DNA of 64,000 bases from Thiofilum sp. (GCF_016711335.1 NZ_JADJTF010000001.1:2542001-2606000); one strand, 5' to 3'; positions 54,009-63,436 are shown, counted from the stretch's first letter. The notes: generated by a model not told the origin, from the sequence alone. Translations and numbers: made by a program.

Positions 54009-55391
54009 CTAACCCCGCTTCCAAGTAGTCACTCCAGCCTTGTCTTCTAGCAAGATACCTTGTGCTTTCAATTCATCGCGAATACGGTCGGATTCGGCCC
54101 ATTGTTTATTAGCACGAGCTTCATTGCGCTGTTGAATCAAGGCTGCAATCGCCGCATCATCCAAGCCGCCTTTGCTTTCACCTTTAAACCAGCTTTCTAC
54201 CTCACTATTGAGTAACCCCAAAATACCCGCAAGCTGTTTCAGTAGCGCTGCATGAGCATGAACGGATTCATTATTTTCATTGCGTAGGCGGTTAATTTCT
54301 CGCGCTAAATCAAACAATACTGCAATCGCTTCAGGGGTATTAAAGTCATCTTGCATAGCAGTGTGAAAGCGCTGCTCGTAAGTAGTCCCGGTCACAGGAG
54401 CAGCATTCAAATCTAACTCACGTAATGCAGTATAAAAACGGGTCAATGAGCTACGTGCATGGTCTAGGGTTTCAGTGCTGTAATTGACAGGGCTGCGATA
54501 ATGGCTATTGAGGATAAAGAAACGAATTTCTTCGGCCTTATAGTGTTCAAGTACCTCGCGGATAGTAAAGAAATTGCCCAGTGACTTAGACATTTTCTCG
54601 CCATCGACGCGAATAAAACCATTATGCATCCAATAGTTGACGTATTGATGCCCGGTGCAGCCTTCACTTTGGGCAATTTCATTTTCATGGTGCGGGAACT
54701 GTAAATCATGCCCGCCGCCGTGAATATCAAATTGCTCACCTAATAGCTGGGTCGACATTGCCGAGCATTCAATATGCCAGCCCGGACGCCCATTACCCCA
54801 ACTCGCTGCCCATGCAGGCTCCTGCGGTTTAGCCGCTTTCCACAGCACAAAGTCGAGTGGATCGTTTTTGACTTCATCAATCGCTATACGCTCACCTGCA
54901 CGTAAATCCTCTAGTTTACGCCCTGATAATTTCCCATAACTCGGAAATTCCGACACATCGTAATACACATCCTGATTACTGCCCACATAAGCCAAACCCT
55001 TATTAATCAGGGTGTGGATCATACTTTGCATTTCGGGAATGTATTCCGTGGCTTTGGGTTCTAACGTGGGACGCAATACATGCAGCGCTTCTTCATCTTC
55101 ATGCATAGCGGCAATAAAACGTTCAGTAAGGGTTTGAATCGACTCACCTTTTTCATTGGCACGCTTAATAATTTTGTCGTCAATATCGGTGATATTGCGT
55201 ACATAGGTCACGTCATAGCCTAGTGCTGTTAAGTAGCGATAGACCATATCAAACACCACCATGACACGCGCATGGCCTAGATGACAATAGTCATACACCG
55301 TCATACCGCACACATACATGCGTACCTTTCCAGCTTCAAGGGGAGTAAAGGTTTCTTTTTGACGGGTCAAACTATTGTAAATCTGTAACAT
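54009..55391 (-). CDS. cysS: Cysteinyl-tRNA synthetase
   Basis: 460 residues, full length. Class I synthetase: CGMTVYDYCHLGHARVM gives the zinc cysteine and HIGH-type motif, WHIECSAMS and GGHDLQFPHHENE supply zinc ligands, and KMSKSLGN is the KMSKS loop. Essential enzyme that charges tRNA-Cys. Downstream is the broken toxin pair. Confidence 0.96.
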   Translation of the reverse strand: MLQIYNSLTRQKETFTPLEAGKVRMYVCGMTVYDYCHLGHARVMVVFDMVYRYLTALGYDVTYVRNITDIDDKIIKRANEKGESIQTLTERFIAAMHEDEEALHVLRPTLEPKATEYIPEMQSMIHTLINKGLAYVGSNQDVYYDVSEFPSYGKLSGRKLEDLRAGERIAIDEVKNDPLDFVLWKAAKPQEPAWAASWGNGRPGWHIECSAMSTQLLGEQFDIHGGGHDLQFPHHENEIAQSEGCTGHQYVNYWMHNGFIRVDGEKMSKSLGNFFTIREVLEHYKAEEIRFFILNSHYRSPVNYSTETLDHARSSLTRFYTALRELDLNAAPVTGTTYEQRFHTAMQDDFNTPEAIAVLFDLAREINRLRNENNESVHAHAALLKQLAGILGLLNSEVESWFKGESKGGLDDAAIAALIQQRNEARANKQWAESDRIRDELKAQGILLEDKAGVTTWKRG

Positions 55392-55414
55392 AATAAATGA
55401 CTTATTCTCTAAAA

Positions 55415-55825
55415 TTAATCAACTAATCGACTTAAAATACTAGCACCATTGCTTAGGGTTTTATGTACTGGACAGCGGTCTGCTATATCTAGTAAACGTT
55501 CACGCTGCTCTTGATCTAAATTACCTACTAATTTTATATCACGCTCAAATACACTATTTTTATTGGTATCGCGGCTATGGCGCAGAGTAATTTGAGCATC
55601 TTGTAAGTCCCATTTTTTGCGCTCAGCATACATACGAATGGTCATGGCGGTACACGCACCTAGAGCGGCTTTGAGTAATTCATAGGGAGCCACGCCTAGA
55701 TCCTCACCCCCTAAGGGCACGGGTTCATCGGCAACTAAAGTATGATGGCCTGCTTTAATATCACAAGTATAACCAGTCGGGTTACGCAAATTGACGACAA
55801 CCGTATGGGGGTCTTTACTAGGCAT
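55415..55825 (-). CDS. OsmC-family peroxide reductase-like protein
   Basis: 136 residues from the ATG at 55825 with AAGGAG eight bases upstream; the frame extends to 55852 without a better start. OsmC/YhfA pattern: LGVAPYELLKAALGACTAMTIRMYA with the first cysteine, and a second cysteine in IADRCPVHKTL. The pair forms the redox centre in OsmC/Ohr-type proteins. Next to cysS with a gap of 23 bases. Confidence 0.87.
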   Translation of the reverse strand: MPSKDPHTVVVNLRNPTGYTCDIKAGHHTLVADEPVPLGGEDLGVAPYELLKAALGACTAMTIRMYAERKKWDLQDAQITLRHSRDTNKNSVFERDIKLVGNLDQEQRERLLDIADRCPVHKTLSNGASILSRLVD

Positions 55826-55930
55826 GATAGCTACTCCTTCTCGTTTCAGCATCGCATGGTAGCGAAAAGGAGACTAATGCGCCACTTGTGTATGTAGTCT
55901 TAGCATTTAAATCACTAGGGGGAATGAGCC

Positions 55931-56887
55931 ATGCAGGTAGGTAAAGTCTTTATTCGTGGGCTATTTGGCTTACTCATTTTAGTGCATCTCGTAGGATGTG
56001 CTAGCACACGGTATATACCTAGCCAAGAACGCACTAAGCCTACACTGACAAGCCAGTATTTTATCGCTGATGATGCGACTAAGTTGCCCCTACAAGTATG
56101 GACACCACCACATAGGGTACAAACCCAATTAGTGTTACTACACGGCTTTAATGAGTATGCGGGAGCCTTTGAGCGAGTAGGGCAATATTTCGCTAGCCAA
56201 GGTGTCAAGGTATGGGCTTATGATCAACGCGGTTTTGGACGTGGTGAACAGCGCGGCTTATGGGCGGGTGGGGAGCGTATGGCTCAAGACGCGCGACAGT
56301 TTGTACAGTTAGTGCATGCCCAAGCGCCTGATCAACCACTCTTTTTATTAGGTACGTCAATGGGAGGTGCAGTCGCCCTAAAAGCTACGTCTAATGATCC
56401 CAACTTACCGCTTAAAGGGGTTATCTTAGAAGCGCCAGCCGTATGGACACGCGCTACACAACCTTTTTATCAACGTTGGTCTTTAGCTATTGCACGACAA
56501 GTTGCTCCACATTGGTCGCCCTCAGGGAATAGTTTGAAAATCCGTGCCTCGGATAATGACGCCATGCTGCGCGAGATTTGGCAAAGCCCCTATATGATTC
56601 GTAAAAGCCGTATTGATACGGTAGCAGGTTTAGTCGATTTAATGGATATGGCTTATCGAGCGGCGCATAACCTGTCTTATCCCACGTTAGTATTGTATGG
56701 TTTAAAAGATCAGGTGATTCCCCAAAAACCGATTATGCGTTTGCGCCAACGTTTGCCTACATTAAAAGGCAGTGAATATAAAGAATATACGCATGGTTGG
56801 CATATGCTGGTGCGTGATTTACAGGGGAAGCGTGTGATGGATGATAGTCTGCAATGGATGAGTGGTGTAGTTCAGCAAAATCTTTAG
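55931..56887 (+). CDS. Alpha/beta hydrolase lipoprotein (monoacylglycerol-lipase-like)
   Basis: 318 residues. Signal peptide with lipobox LVGC. The hydrolase fold has LLHGFNEYAG (oxyanion hole), nucleophile in GTSMGG, an Asp in YGLKDQVIP and the His in HGWHML. It resembles serine aminopeptidase S33/monoacylglycerol lipase. Membrane-anchored on the periplasmic side. Confidence 0.87.
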   Translation: MQVGKVFIRGLFGLLILVHLVGCASTRYIPSQERTKPTLTSQYFIADDATKLPLQVWTPPHRVQTQLVLLHGFNEYAGAFERVGQYFASQGVKVWAYDQRGFGRGEQRGLWAGGERMAQDARQFVQLVHAQAPDQPLFLLGTSMGGAVALKATSNDPNLPLKGVILEAPAVWTRATQPFYQRWSLAIARQVAPHWSPSGNSLKIRASDNDAMLREIWQSPYMIRKSRIDTVAGLVDLMDMAYRAAHNLSYPTLVLYGLKDQVIPQKPIMRLRQRLPTLKGSEYKEYTHGWHMLVRDLQGKRVMDDSLQWMSGVVQQNL

Positions 56888-56982
56888 TTCTAGAATCAGC
56901 GGCATTGTCTGGGTTGTTGCTTCTTTTGTTAACCATCTAGTCGCGTAGTATTATCATCTAAGATTCTCAACAGGTAGCTATT

Positions 56983-57249
56983 ATGTACGCAATAGAGTTT
57001 GAGTCCTTTATAAAAGGCAATACGCTGGAAATTCCCGCACATTTGCTCCAGCGTATCAATAAAAATCGGCAGGTGAAGGTGATTATGCTGATGCCTGAAA
57101 AAACGGAAACAGTCCAACGCCCCTCTCAGGTAGTACTTAAAGAACGATTGTTGAACATTGCTGAGCGTTGTGCTGCGCTGCCTCTGCTTGATCCGCGCAC
57201 ACCCGATGAAATTCTGGGTTACGATGATTATGGGATGCCCAACACATGA
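56983..57249 (+). CDS. VapB-like antitoxin
   Basis: 88 residues. N-terminal strand segment (IEFESFIKGNTLEIPAHLL) resembles AbrB-like antitoxins; the tail with LLDPRTPDEILGYDDYGMP is a common toxin-binding end of VapB-type proteins. Overlaps the toxin gene by ATGA. Confidence 0.75.
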   Translation: MYAIEFESFIKGNTLEIPAHLLQRINKNRQVKVIMLMPEKTETVQRPSQVVLKERLLNIAERCAALPLLDPRTPDEILGYDDYGMPNT

Positions 57250-57650
57250 TGATTGACTCCTCAGTTTTGATTGCCATACTCGAAAATGAGCCAGAAGCAG
57301 CTCGCTTGATTGAAGCAATTGCCGATGATTCGGTAAAGCTGATTTCAGCCGTATCTGTGGTAGAAACCAGCATTGTCATTCTAAATCGTCGGGGCGAAGC
57401 GGGAGTAAAGGAGTTAGATGCTTTTTTGCAGGAAGCAGGCATTGAAACGGTTGCAGTTACTCCCGAACAAGCCACATTGGCACGGCATGCCTACGAGCGA
57501 TATGGCAAAGGCAGACATCCCGCTAAACTTAATTTTGGAGACTGCTTTTCGTATGCGGCAGCGTTGGCGTGTGGTGAGCCTTTGCTATTCAAGGGTAATG
57601 ATTTTAGCGAAACAGATATTCCGTGCTGTATTGACTGGAAGATCAATTGA
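57246..57650 (+). CDS. vapC: VapC-type PIN toxin
   Basis: 134 residues. PIN acids: Asp in MMIDSSVLIAIL, Glu in VSVVETSIV and Asp in LNFGDCFSYAAA. The KGRHPAKLNFGDC segment is typical of the VapC30-like group of RNase toxins. Full length. Confidence 0.88.
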   Translation: MMIDSSVLIAILENEPEAARLIEAIADDSVKLISAVSVVETSIVILNRRGEAGVKELDAFLQEAGIETVAVTPEQATLARHAYERYGKGRHPAKLNFGDCFSYAAALACGEPLLFKGNDFSETDIPCCIDWKIN

Positions 57651-57904
57651 ATTAGCCTGTTTTGATTTTCTAAGCCACAAAACAATGTATTCAAGTCGCT
57701 CGCATCTTGTGCATTTTCCAGTTTGCAAGCATCAACGCCGTGCTGATTCGGTTTTAAGACGGTAAATTCGTGATTGGTAGACACACCTTGAGAATAAATA
57801 CGGCATGAAAGCTCGACTATAATCTAAGTTTATTGTTGTTATGCCCTTGAATTGATTAAGCTCTCAAAGAGTTTAACCCCCATGATTAATCAGGAGTGTT
57901 CCAT
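57651..57904. other. Gap of about 250 bp, no clear gene
   Basis: A minus-strand frame (57491-57784) covers part of it and reads sensibly, but it overlaps the toxin gene and has no ribosome site, so I do not call it. The promoter of the osmoprotectant operon should lie in the last 100 bases; no good consensus is visible. Confidence 0.4.
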
Positions 57905-58831
57905 ATGCAGAAGTTGGGTCTACTAATGGCTACTGCCGTGCTGTCTCTGTCGACGTTGCTAAATCCAGCACTAGCAGAGACTAAGCCCGTAGTTGTGTCC
58001 TCTAAGATTGATACCGAGGGTACTTTATTGGGCAATATGATTATCCTGACGCTAGAAGCCAATGGCATCAAAACGCAGGATAAACTCTCTATCGGAGGTC
58101 TGCCGATTATTCGTAAAGCGATTATTGGCGGTGAGGTGGATATAGTCCCCGAATACACAGGCAATGGTGCATTCATGTTTGAAAACCAAAAAGATGCACC
58201 CGAATGGAAAGACCTGCAAAAAGGCTGGGAAAAGGTCAAACAACTCGATTATGAGACTAATAAATTAGTATGGCTTACCCCTGCCAATGCTAATAACACC
58301 TATGCCTTAGGCGTGCGCTCCGATGTGGCAGGTCCAAATAGCCTCAAAACCATGACTGATTTTGGTAAATGGGTTGCAGGGGGCGGTAATGTCAAAATGA
58401 TTGCTTCTCAAGAATTTGTGAATTTTGATGGTGCATTACCCGCGTTTGAAAGTACCTATCAGTTTAAAATGAAGCCGGAACAAATGATTGTGGTATCGGG
58501 TGGTGATACCGCGAATACCATTAAAGCCGCTGCCGAGCAAACCAACGGCGTCAATACAGCTATGGTTTATGGTACGGATGGAGCCATTGAACCAGCAGGC
58601 TTAGTCGTCATGGAGGACGATAAAAATACCCAAGTGGTCTATGCCCCAGCTCCGGTGATTCGTGAGGAGGTTTTAAAGGCTAATCCCGATATTGAGAAAG
58701 TGCTCGATCCAGTATTTAAGTCGCTAGATGCTAGTGTATTACGTGGTTTAAATGCTCGCATTCAAGTAGATGGTGAACTCTCCAAAGCAGTAGCAGAGTC
58801 TTACCTTAAAGAAAAAGGCTTTATTAAGTAA
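57905..58831 (+). CDS. osmF: Osmoprotectant ABC transporter substrate-binding protein (OsmF/YehZ-like)
   Basis: 308 residues from the ATG at 57905 with AGGAG. Signal peptide ends ALA before ETKPV. Mature part starts VVVSSKIDTEGTLLGNMI and has the EVDIVPEYTGNG segment of the ProX/OpuAC-like quaternary-amine binding family. Followed by a structured repeat and then permease, ATPase and second permease genes. Ligand likely betaine, choline or a related compound. Confidence 0.88.
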   Translation: MQKLGLLMATAVLSLSTLLNPALAETKPVVVSSKIDTEGTLLGNMIILTLEANGIKTQDKLSIGGLPIIRKAIIGGEVDIVPEYTGNGAFMFENQKDAPEWKDLQKGWEKVKQLDYETNKLVWLTPANANNTYALGVRSDVAGPNSLKTMTDFGKWVAGGGNVKMIASQEFVNFDGALPAFESTYQFKMKPEQMIVVSGGDTANTIKAAAEQTNGVNTAMVYGTDGAIEPAGLVVMEDDKNTQVVYAPAPVIREEVLKANPDIEKVLDPVFKSLDASVLRGLNARIQVDGELSKAVAESYLKEKGFIK

Positions 58832-58863
58832 GCTGTATTTGGAATCTTTAAGTAAATTGGATT

Positions 58864-58975
58864 ACTCGAAGTAGGGGTATGTTTCTGGAGCAGTCTTGTC
58901 GGCATGGATGCCGACTTGTAGCGTACAGGGATGTATTTACAGCGACTGCGCAAGAAATATGCCCCTGCTTCGAGT
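58864..58975. repeat. Structured dispersed repeat, copy 3
   Basis: 112 bp between the binding-protein and permease genes. The arms start ACTCGAAG and end CTTCGAGT. The internal hairpin is GTCGGCA/TGCCGAC, a compensated version of GGCGGCA/TGCCGCC in copies 1 and 2. Core phrases GGAGCAGTCTT, GCGTACAGGGATGTATTTAC and GCGACTGCG are kept. Confidence 0.85.
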
Positions 58976-59007
58976 TAAAGGTTCACTCTAATCACTTCGG
59001 AACGCTC

Positions 59008-60159
59008 ATGACTCGTATTTTACCCCTCAAAGTCGACCGCGTTACCTTGCTATTAGTGACTGTGGCGTGGTTAGTGATGATGACTTTGCCGCTATTAGTG
59101 GTAAAGCCTAACCGCATTGCAGCAGGCAGTAGTAAAACCCTATTAGAGCTGCTAGATCAGCCTATAGCGGGAGTATTATTGCTAGCCTTATTGGGCTGGT
59201 CACTGATTAATCTACTGACTACTCAAGTACTTTGGCGCTTTTTAAGTGCCAATATTGCCTTGATTACTCTCATGATGTGCCTAGGTCTTTTAGCCACCCA
59301 ATTTGCTGTCAAACCCGCCATACGTATTACCCCCGCCAGTGCGTTTTGGATAGTCATTACGGTGTTTAGCTTATGCATTACCGATGCTTTAGTGCATATG
59401 CGTTTAGTTGCGTGGCAACGCATTTTAGTGCTGGCGACTTATTTGCTCTTAGGCGTAGCGCTGATTCAATCGGGTTTATTAGATAATTTAGCCGTTATGC
59501 GGGAGTTTTATGCACGCGAACCACAGTTTTGGGCCGAAGCACTGCGCCATTTACAACTCACTTTTGGCTCCTTGGTCATTGCCTTACTCATAGGGTTGCC
59601 TCTAGGGATTATGAGCTTTCAAACCCCTGTACTGCGGGGATTGGTATTACAAAGTTTAAGTCTTATACAAACTATTCCTAGCCTTGCTTTATTTGGTTTG
59701 CTCATGGCTCCTTTGGGTTGGCTAGCGGCTCAAAGTGAGTGGGCTAAGGCGTTAGGTATTAGTGGTATTGGGGTTGCGCCTGCGCTGATTGCCTTGGTGT
59801 TGTATAGTTTATTGCCTATCGTAGCTAATACAGTAGTCGGGTTAGAAGGCGTATCGCCTGCGGTACGTGAAGCCGCTAGAGGTATGGGTTTAACTCGTCA
59901 ACAACGCTTGTGGCAGATTGAAATGCCATTAGCCTTTCCGGTGATTTTAACTGGGATTCGGATTGTACTGGTGCAGGCAATTGGGCTAGTCACGGTCGCC
60001 GCATTAGTAGGGGGCGGAGGTTTAGGAGCCTTTGTATTTCAGGGATTAGGGCAAACGTCGACTGATCTAGTATTAGTCGGTGCATTGCCGATTGTCATGT
60101 TGGCGTTTGTCGCCGCCGTCGTGTTAGACGCTATTGTCGATAGCCTAAAGCCAGCCTAG
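59008..60159 (+). CDS. Osmoprotectant ABC transporter permease (YehY-like)
   Basis: 383 residues from the ATG at 59008. The open frame runs back to 58879, but this extension is translated repeat and cannot be the start. About ten membrane helices; the C-terminal half is the binding-protein-dependent permease domain with the EAA-type loop AVREAARGMGLTRQQRLWQIEMPLA shortened here to EAARGMG. The N-terminal helices are an extra domain typical of YehY. Confidence 0.87.
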   Translation: MTRILPLKVDRVTLLLVTVAWLVMMTLPLLVVKPNRIAAGSSKTLLELLDQPIAGVLLLALLGWSLINLLTTQVLWRFLSANIALITLMMCLGLLATQFAVKPAIRITPASAFWIVITVFSLCITDALVHMRLVAWQRILVLATYLLLGVALIQSGLLDNLAVMREFYAREPQFWAEALRHLQLTFGSLVIALLIGLPLGIMSFQTPVLRGLVLQSLSLIQTIPSLALFGLLMAPLGWLAAQSEWAKALGISGIGVAPALIALVLYSLLPIVANTVVGLEGVSPAVREAARGMGLTRQQRLWQIEMPLAFPVILTGIRIVLVQAIGLVTVAALVGGGGLGAFVFQGLGQTSTDLVLVGALPIVMLAFVAAVVLDAIVDSLKPA

Positions 60160-60174
60160 CAGGAGACCCGCATT

Positions 60175-61113
60175 ATGATTTCAATTCGTCAAGTATCTAA
60201 GCGTTATGGTTTTTCCACTGTGGTGGATCAGGTCTCGATGGAGATTGAACAGGGAACGATTACCGCGATTGTCGGCACGTCGGGTTCGGGTAAGTCGACC
60301 TTATTACGTATGATTAATCGCTTAACCGATATGAGTGAGGGTGAAATTTGGATTGAGGGGCAGGATATTATGAGCCAGCCCGCCACCGAATTACGCCGCC
60401 GCATTGGTTATGTGATTCAGGGCAATGGCTTATTTCCGCATCGTACCGTAGCCGAAAATATAGCGACGGTTCCTAAGCTGCTCAAATGGCAAGACTCCGA
60501 TATTCACGAGCGTGTGTATGAATTATTGGATTTATTTAATTTAGAGCCAAAACAATACGCGCATAAGCTACCGCATCAGCTTTCTGGTGGACAACAACAA
60601 CGCGTCGGAGTCGCCAGAGCGCTAGCCGCCCGCCCGCAATTATTATTGATGGATGAACCATTTGGAGCCTTAGATCCGGTGATTCGTCATAAGGCGCAAG
60701 AAGACCTATTAGCTATTCAACAGCAATTCGGTATCACCGTATTAGTGGTCACCCATGATATGGATGAAGCCTTTTTGCTCGCGGATAAGGTCGCAGTGAT
60801 GCACGGGGGTAAATTACTCCAATACGCGGCTCCTGAGGATATTTTAGTTCAGCCTGCTGACCCGTTTTGTGTGCAACTCACAGGTACATCGGATCGTGCC
60901 TTAAAATTATTGTCGCTGGCAAAAGCTAAAGATTATCTAGCGCCTGTGGATGAGGCTATTGAACTGGATATGCCAGACGAAGCCTCACTGCGCGATGTGC
61001 TTTCGGAGCTTACATGGCGCGGTGTGCCCATGACTAATATTATTAATGCACACGGACAGCGCATTGGTTCGATAGGCTTAAACCAAATTTTAAAAGCAGG
61101 GCAGGCACGATGA
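60175..61113 (+). CDS. Osmoprotectant ABC transporter ATP-binding protein (OpuCA/YehX-like)
   Basis: 312 residues. Walker A GTSGSGKST, Q-loop in YVIQGNGLFPH, signature LSGGQQQRVGVA, Walker B LLLMDEPFGALDP, His in VVTHDMDEA. A CBS-like C-terminal part as in OpuCA/ProV. Overlaps the second permease by ATGA. Confidence 0.92.
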   Translation: MISIRQVSKRYGFSTVVDQVSMEIEQGTITAIVGTSGSGKSTLLRMINRLTDMSEGEIWIEGQDIMSQPATELRRRIGYVIQGNGLFPHRTVAENIATVPKLLKWQDSDIHERVYELLDLFNLEPKQYAHKLPHQLSGGQQQRVGVARALAARPQLLLMDEPFGALDPVIRHKAQEDLLAIQQQFGITVLVVTHDMDEAFLLADKVAVMHGGKLLQYAAPEDILVQPADPFCVQLTGTSDRALKLLSLAKAKDYLAPVDEAIELDMPDEASLRDVLSELTWRGVPMTNIINAHGQRIGSIGLNQILKAGQAR

Positions 61114-61874
61114 GTCTGCTACGTACTTATTGGCCGTGGTTATTGCGCTTGGGTGTGTTGCTACTGTTTTTAGCCTTAGTGTTTAAGCCCTATTGGTTTG
61201 AAGGGGTATTTGCGCCTTTAGTCTCACCGGGTGCAACCGTCATTTATCCTCAAGATAGTCTTGCTTCTCTCACCCTTCAGCATTTAGAGCTAGTACTAAT
61301 TTCATTGGTGGTGAGTGCGCTATTAGGAGTCAGTGCTGGAGTATTTGTAACACGTCCTAGTGGTGCGGAATTTTTCCCCCTCTCGCGGGCGATTGCTAAT
61401 ATTGGGCAAACCTTCCCTCCGGTGGCAGTGTTAGCACTTGCGGTATCAGCGGTGGGGTTTGGTGCGTATCCAACTTTAATTGCTTTAGCACTCTACGGTT
61501 TACTGCCCATTTTTGAAAATACCGTAGCAGGCATTAATCAAGTGCCTAACTCAGTGTTAGACGCAGCGGATGGTATGGGTATGTCCGGTACTCAACGTTT
61601 GTGGGGAGTGGAGTTACCCTTAGCGTTGCCATTAATTCTAGAAGGGATCAAGGTAGCAACAGTCATTAATATCGGTACGGCTACTATTGGTTCTACGGTG
61701 GCGGCTAAGTGTTTGGGAGAGGTCATTATTGCCGGATTATTGGTTAATAATATGGCGTATGTATTGCAGGGTGGGTTGATTGTGGGGCTAATGGCGGTAT
61801 TGATTTATGACCTATTAGGTTTGACTCAAACTTTCTTGGTGCAGCGTATGGGATTGAGTACGCAGGTGGCTTAA
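61110..61874 (+). CDS. Osmoprotectant ABC transporter permease (YehW-like)
   Basis: 254 residues, about six helices. Motifs GQTFPPVAVLALAV, LYGLLPIFENTVAGI and the EAA-type VLDAADGMGMSGTQRL. Ends the operon; its former terminator region is now split by an insertion element. Confidence 0.9.
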   Translation: MSLLRTYWPWLLRLGVLLLFLALVFKPYWFEGVFAPLVSPGATVIYPQDSLASLTLQHLELVLISLVVSALLGVSAGVFVTRPSGAEFFPLSRAIANIGQTFPPVAVLALAVSAVGFGAYPTLIALALYGLLPIFENTVAGINQVPNSVLDAADGMGMSGTQRLWGVELPLALPLILEGIKVATVINIGTATIGSTVAAKCLGEVIIAGLLVNNMAYVLQGGLIVGLMAVLIYDLLGLTQTFLVQRMGLSTQVA

Positions 61875-61914
61875 TTAACTTACCCCCCCCTCCTTGATCC
61901 TCCCCCCGCAAGGG

Positions 61915-63269
61915 CATAAGTATCTACACAAGTTGAAGTGATGATGAGAAGATAACGGTATGGATATAAAAAAAGTTAGCGGGTGTGGATGCCCGCCTGA
62001 GTTTGCGTTATGAACGCATGGTTCAGAGTTACATGAAGGTCAGTGAGCCGCTGAGTGCAGGTATGAAAGCCTTGAACGATGGGGTGAGCAGTTTTGCCCA
62101 CACACAAGCGGCGTGGCGTTTTTATGCGAATCCGATGGTGAGTTTGTCAGTGCTGCAAGCGCCGTTAACGGCAGCGGCTCATGAGGGCATTACGGAGCGC
62201 TGTGGTTCGTATGCGTTGTGTATCCACGATTGGTCGCGGTTAGCGTATCGTCATGCGAATAAGGCAGATCGTTATGCGATTACGCATGCCAGCGATCAAG
62301 GCTATGATTTACAAAGTAGTTTAGTCATCAGTGATCAAACCGGTGAACCGATTGCCCCGGTAGCGCAATGCCTAGTGAGTGGAGTGGGTCGTCAAGCACG
62401 TATGAGGAGGAGGTGTTAACGCCTCGTACGCATTTGGATGAGGTGAGCCGTGCGATGGAGCATCTGGAGGGCTTAGGGTTTTCCCGTCCCTTGGTTCATC
62501 TGATGGATCGCGAAGGGGATTCGGTGGGTCATTACCGTCGTTGGCAGTCATCCGGGGATTCAGTGGTTGGTTCGTATTCGGGACAACCCGCAGTTGACCT
62601 ATCAAGGGTCGGCTCTAGCCAGTAAAACCCTAGCAGAGCAGCTCACCTACCATCGAGCCAGAACCGTACAGGTTCAGGGTAAACCCCATGAACAATACGT
62701 GGGCGAAATACCGGTGAGTGTAACCCGTCGGTCTAAACCGAGCTGTAAAAAGCAGGTCCAACCCTCGGTCGCGGGGGAGCCGGTGATGGCACGCTTGGTG
62801 GTCAGTCGCCTCTTCAATGAACAAGGGGACATGATCGCTCAGTGGTTATTGCTCACTACCCTCACAGCCCCCACCGCCGACACACTGGTCTTGTGGTACT
62901 ACTGGCGTTGGCAGATTGAGAGTTTCTTTAAACTACTCAAATCCGCCGGACATCAACTCGAAGCGTGGCAACAGGAGTCTGCACTAGCCGTCGCGAAACG
63001 GCTTTTGGTCACGAGTATATACTTGTGTCACCGTCTGGGCGATTGCCGTGAGTCCTCAACCGGAAGTACAGCAACTTCGGCAGTTGTTGATTCGCTTGAG
63101 TGGTCGACAGATGCGTTCTAAGGTCACCTTTACTTACCCAGCCTTATTAGCTGGGTTAGAAACTTTTCTGGCGTTAGTCCAGCTACTGGACTCGTATTCA
63201 CCCGCAGAGATTCAAACCCTCTCCCAGACCCTCCGTTCGGTAATGCATAAAAATGTGTAGATACTTATG
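61915..63269 (+). mobile_element. IS4-type insertion sequence, decayed
   Basis: 1355 bp bounded by perfect 16-bp inverted repeats CATAAGTATCTACACA (61915-61930 and 63254-63269). The flanks carry a 10-bp direct repeat CCCGCAAGGG (61905-61914 and 63270-63279), a normal target duplication for this group. The transposase is broken by several frameshifts. Confidence 0.85.
61961..63260 (+). pseudogene. IS4-family transposase, multiply frameshifted
   Basis: Fragments in different frames: start near 61961, then 61985-62419, a middle part to about 62570, 62567 to about 63040 and a final part to 63260. The N-terminal part has the SAGMKAL and AAWRFYAN segments; the third fragment has the catalytic YREK-type motif in YYWRWQIESFFKLLK. 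At least three or four frameshifts (around 61983, 62395, 62565 and 63045) mean no active protein. GC content is higher than the surroundings. Confidence 0.85.
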
Positions 63270-63436
63270 CCCGCAAGGGGTGGAGGAGTGCATAACTCTT
63301 GCTCCCTTCCCCCCTTGTGGGGGCAAGGGTTGGGGATGGGGGGTAAGTCTAAATGATTCGAGGCTAATAGCCATTGAGCAGTAGATGGGCTATGATGCGC
63401 ACCGCATAACAACTGACCAAAACAAAGGGGGCTAGC

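Larger units (their letters stand above)
61879..63347. repeat. C/G-rich palindromic repeat split by the insertion element
   Basis: Left arm 61879-61914 starts CTTACCCCCC; right arm 63270-63347 ends GGGGGGTAAG. Joined without the insertion they form a roughly 100-bp inverted repeat with an inner CCCCCTTGTGGGGG hairpin at about 63309-63324. It probably was the terminator of the osmoprotectant operon. Confidence 0.6.

Noticed and set aside
57491..57784. Minus-strand frame of 97 codons overlapping the end of the VapC gene
   Set aside because: It overlaps a convincing toxin gene and has no ribosome site or family resemblance.
58879..59007. Upstream extension of the YehY-like permease frame (43 residues)
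   Set aside because: It is translated dispersed repeat with Cys/His-rich noise; the ATG at 59008 begins the real permease.
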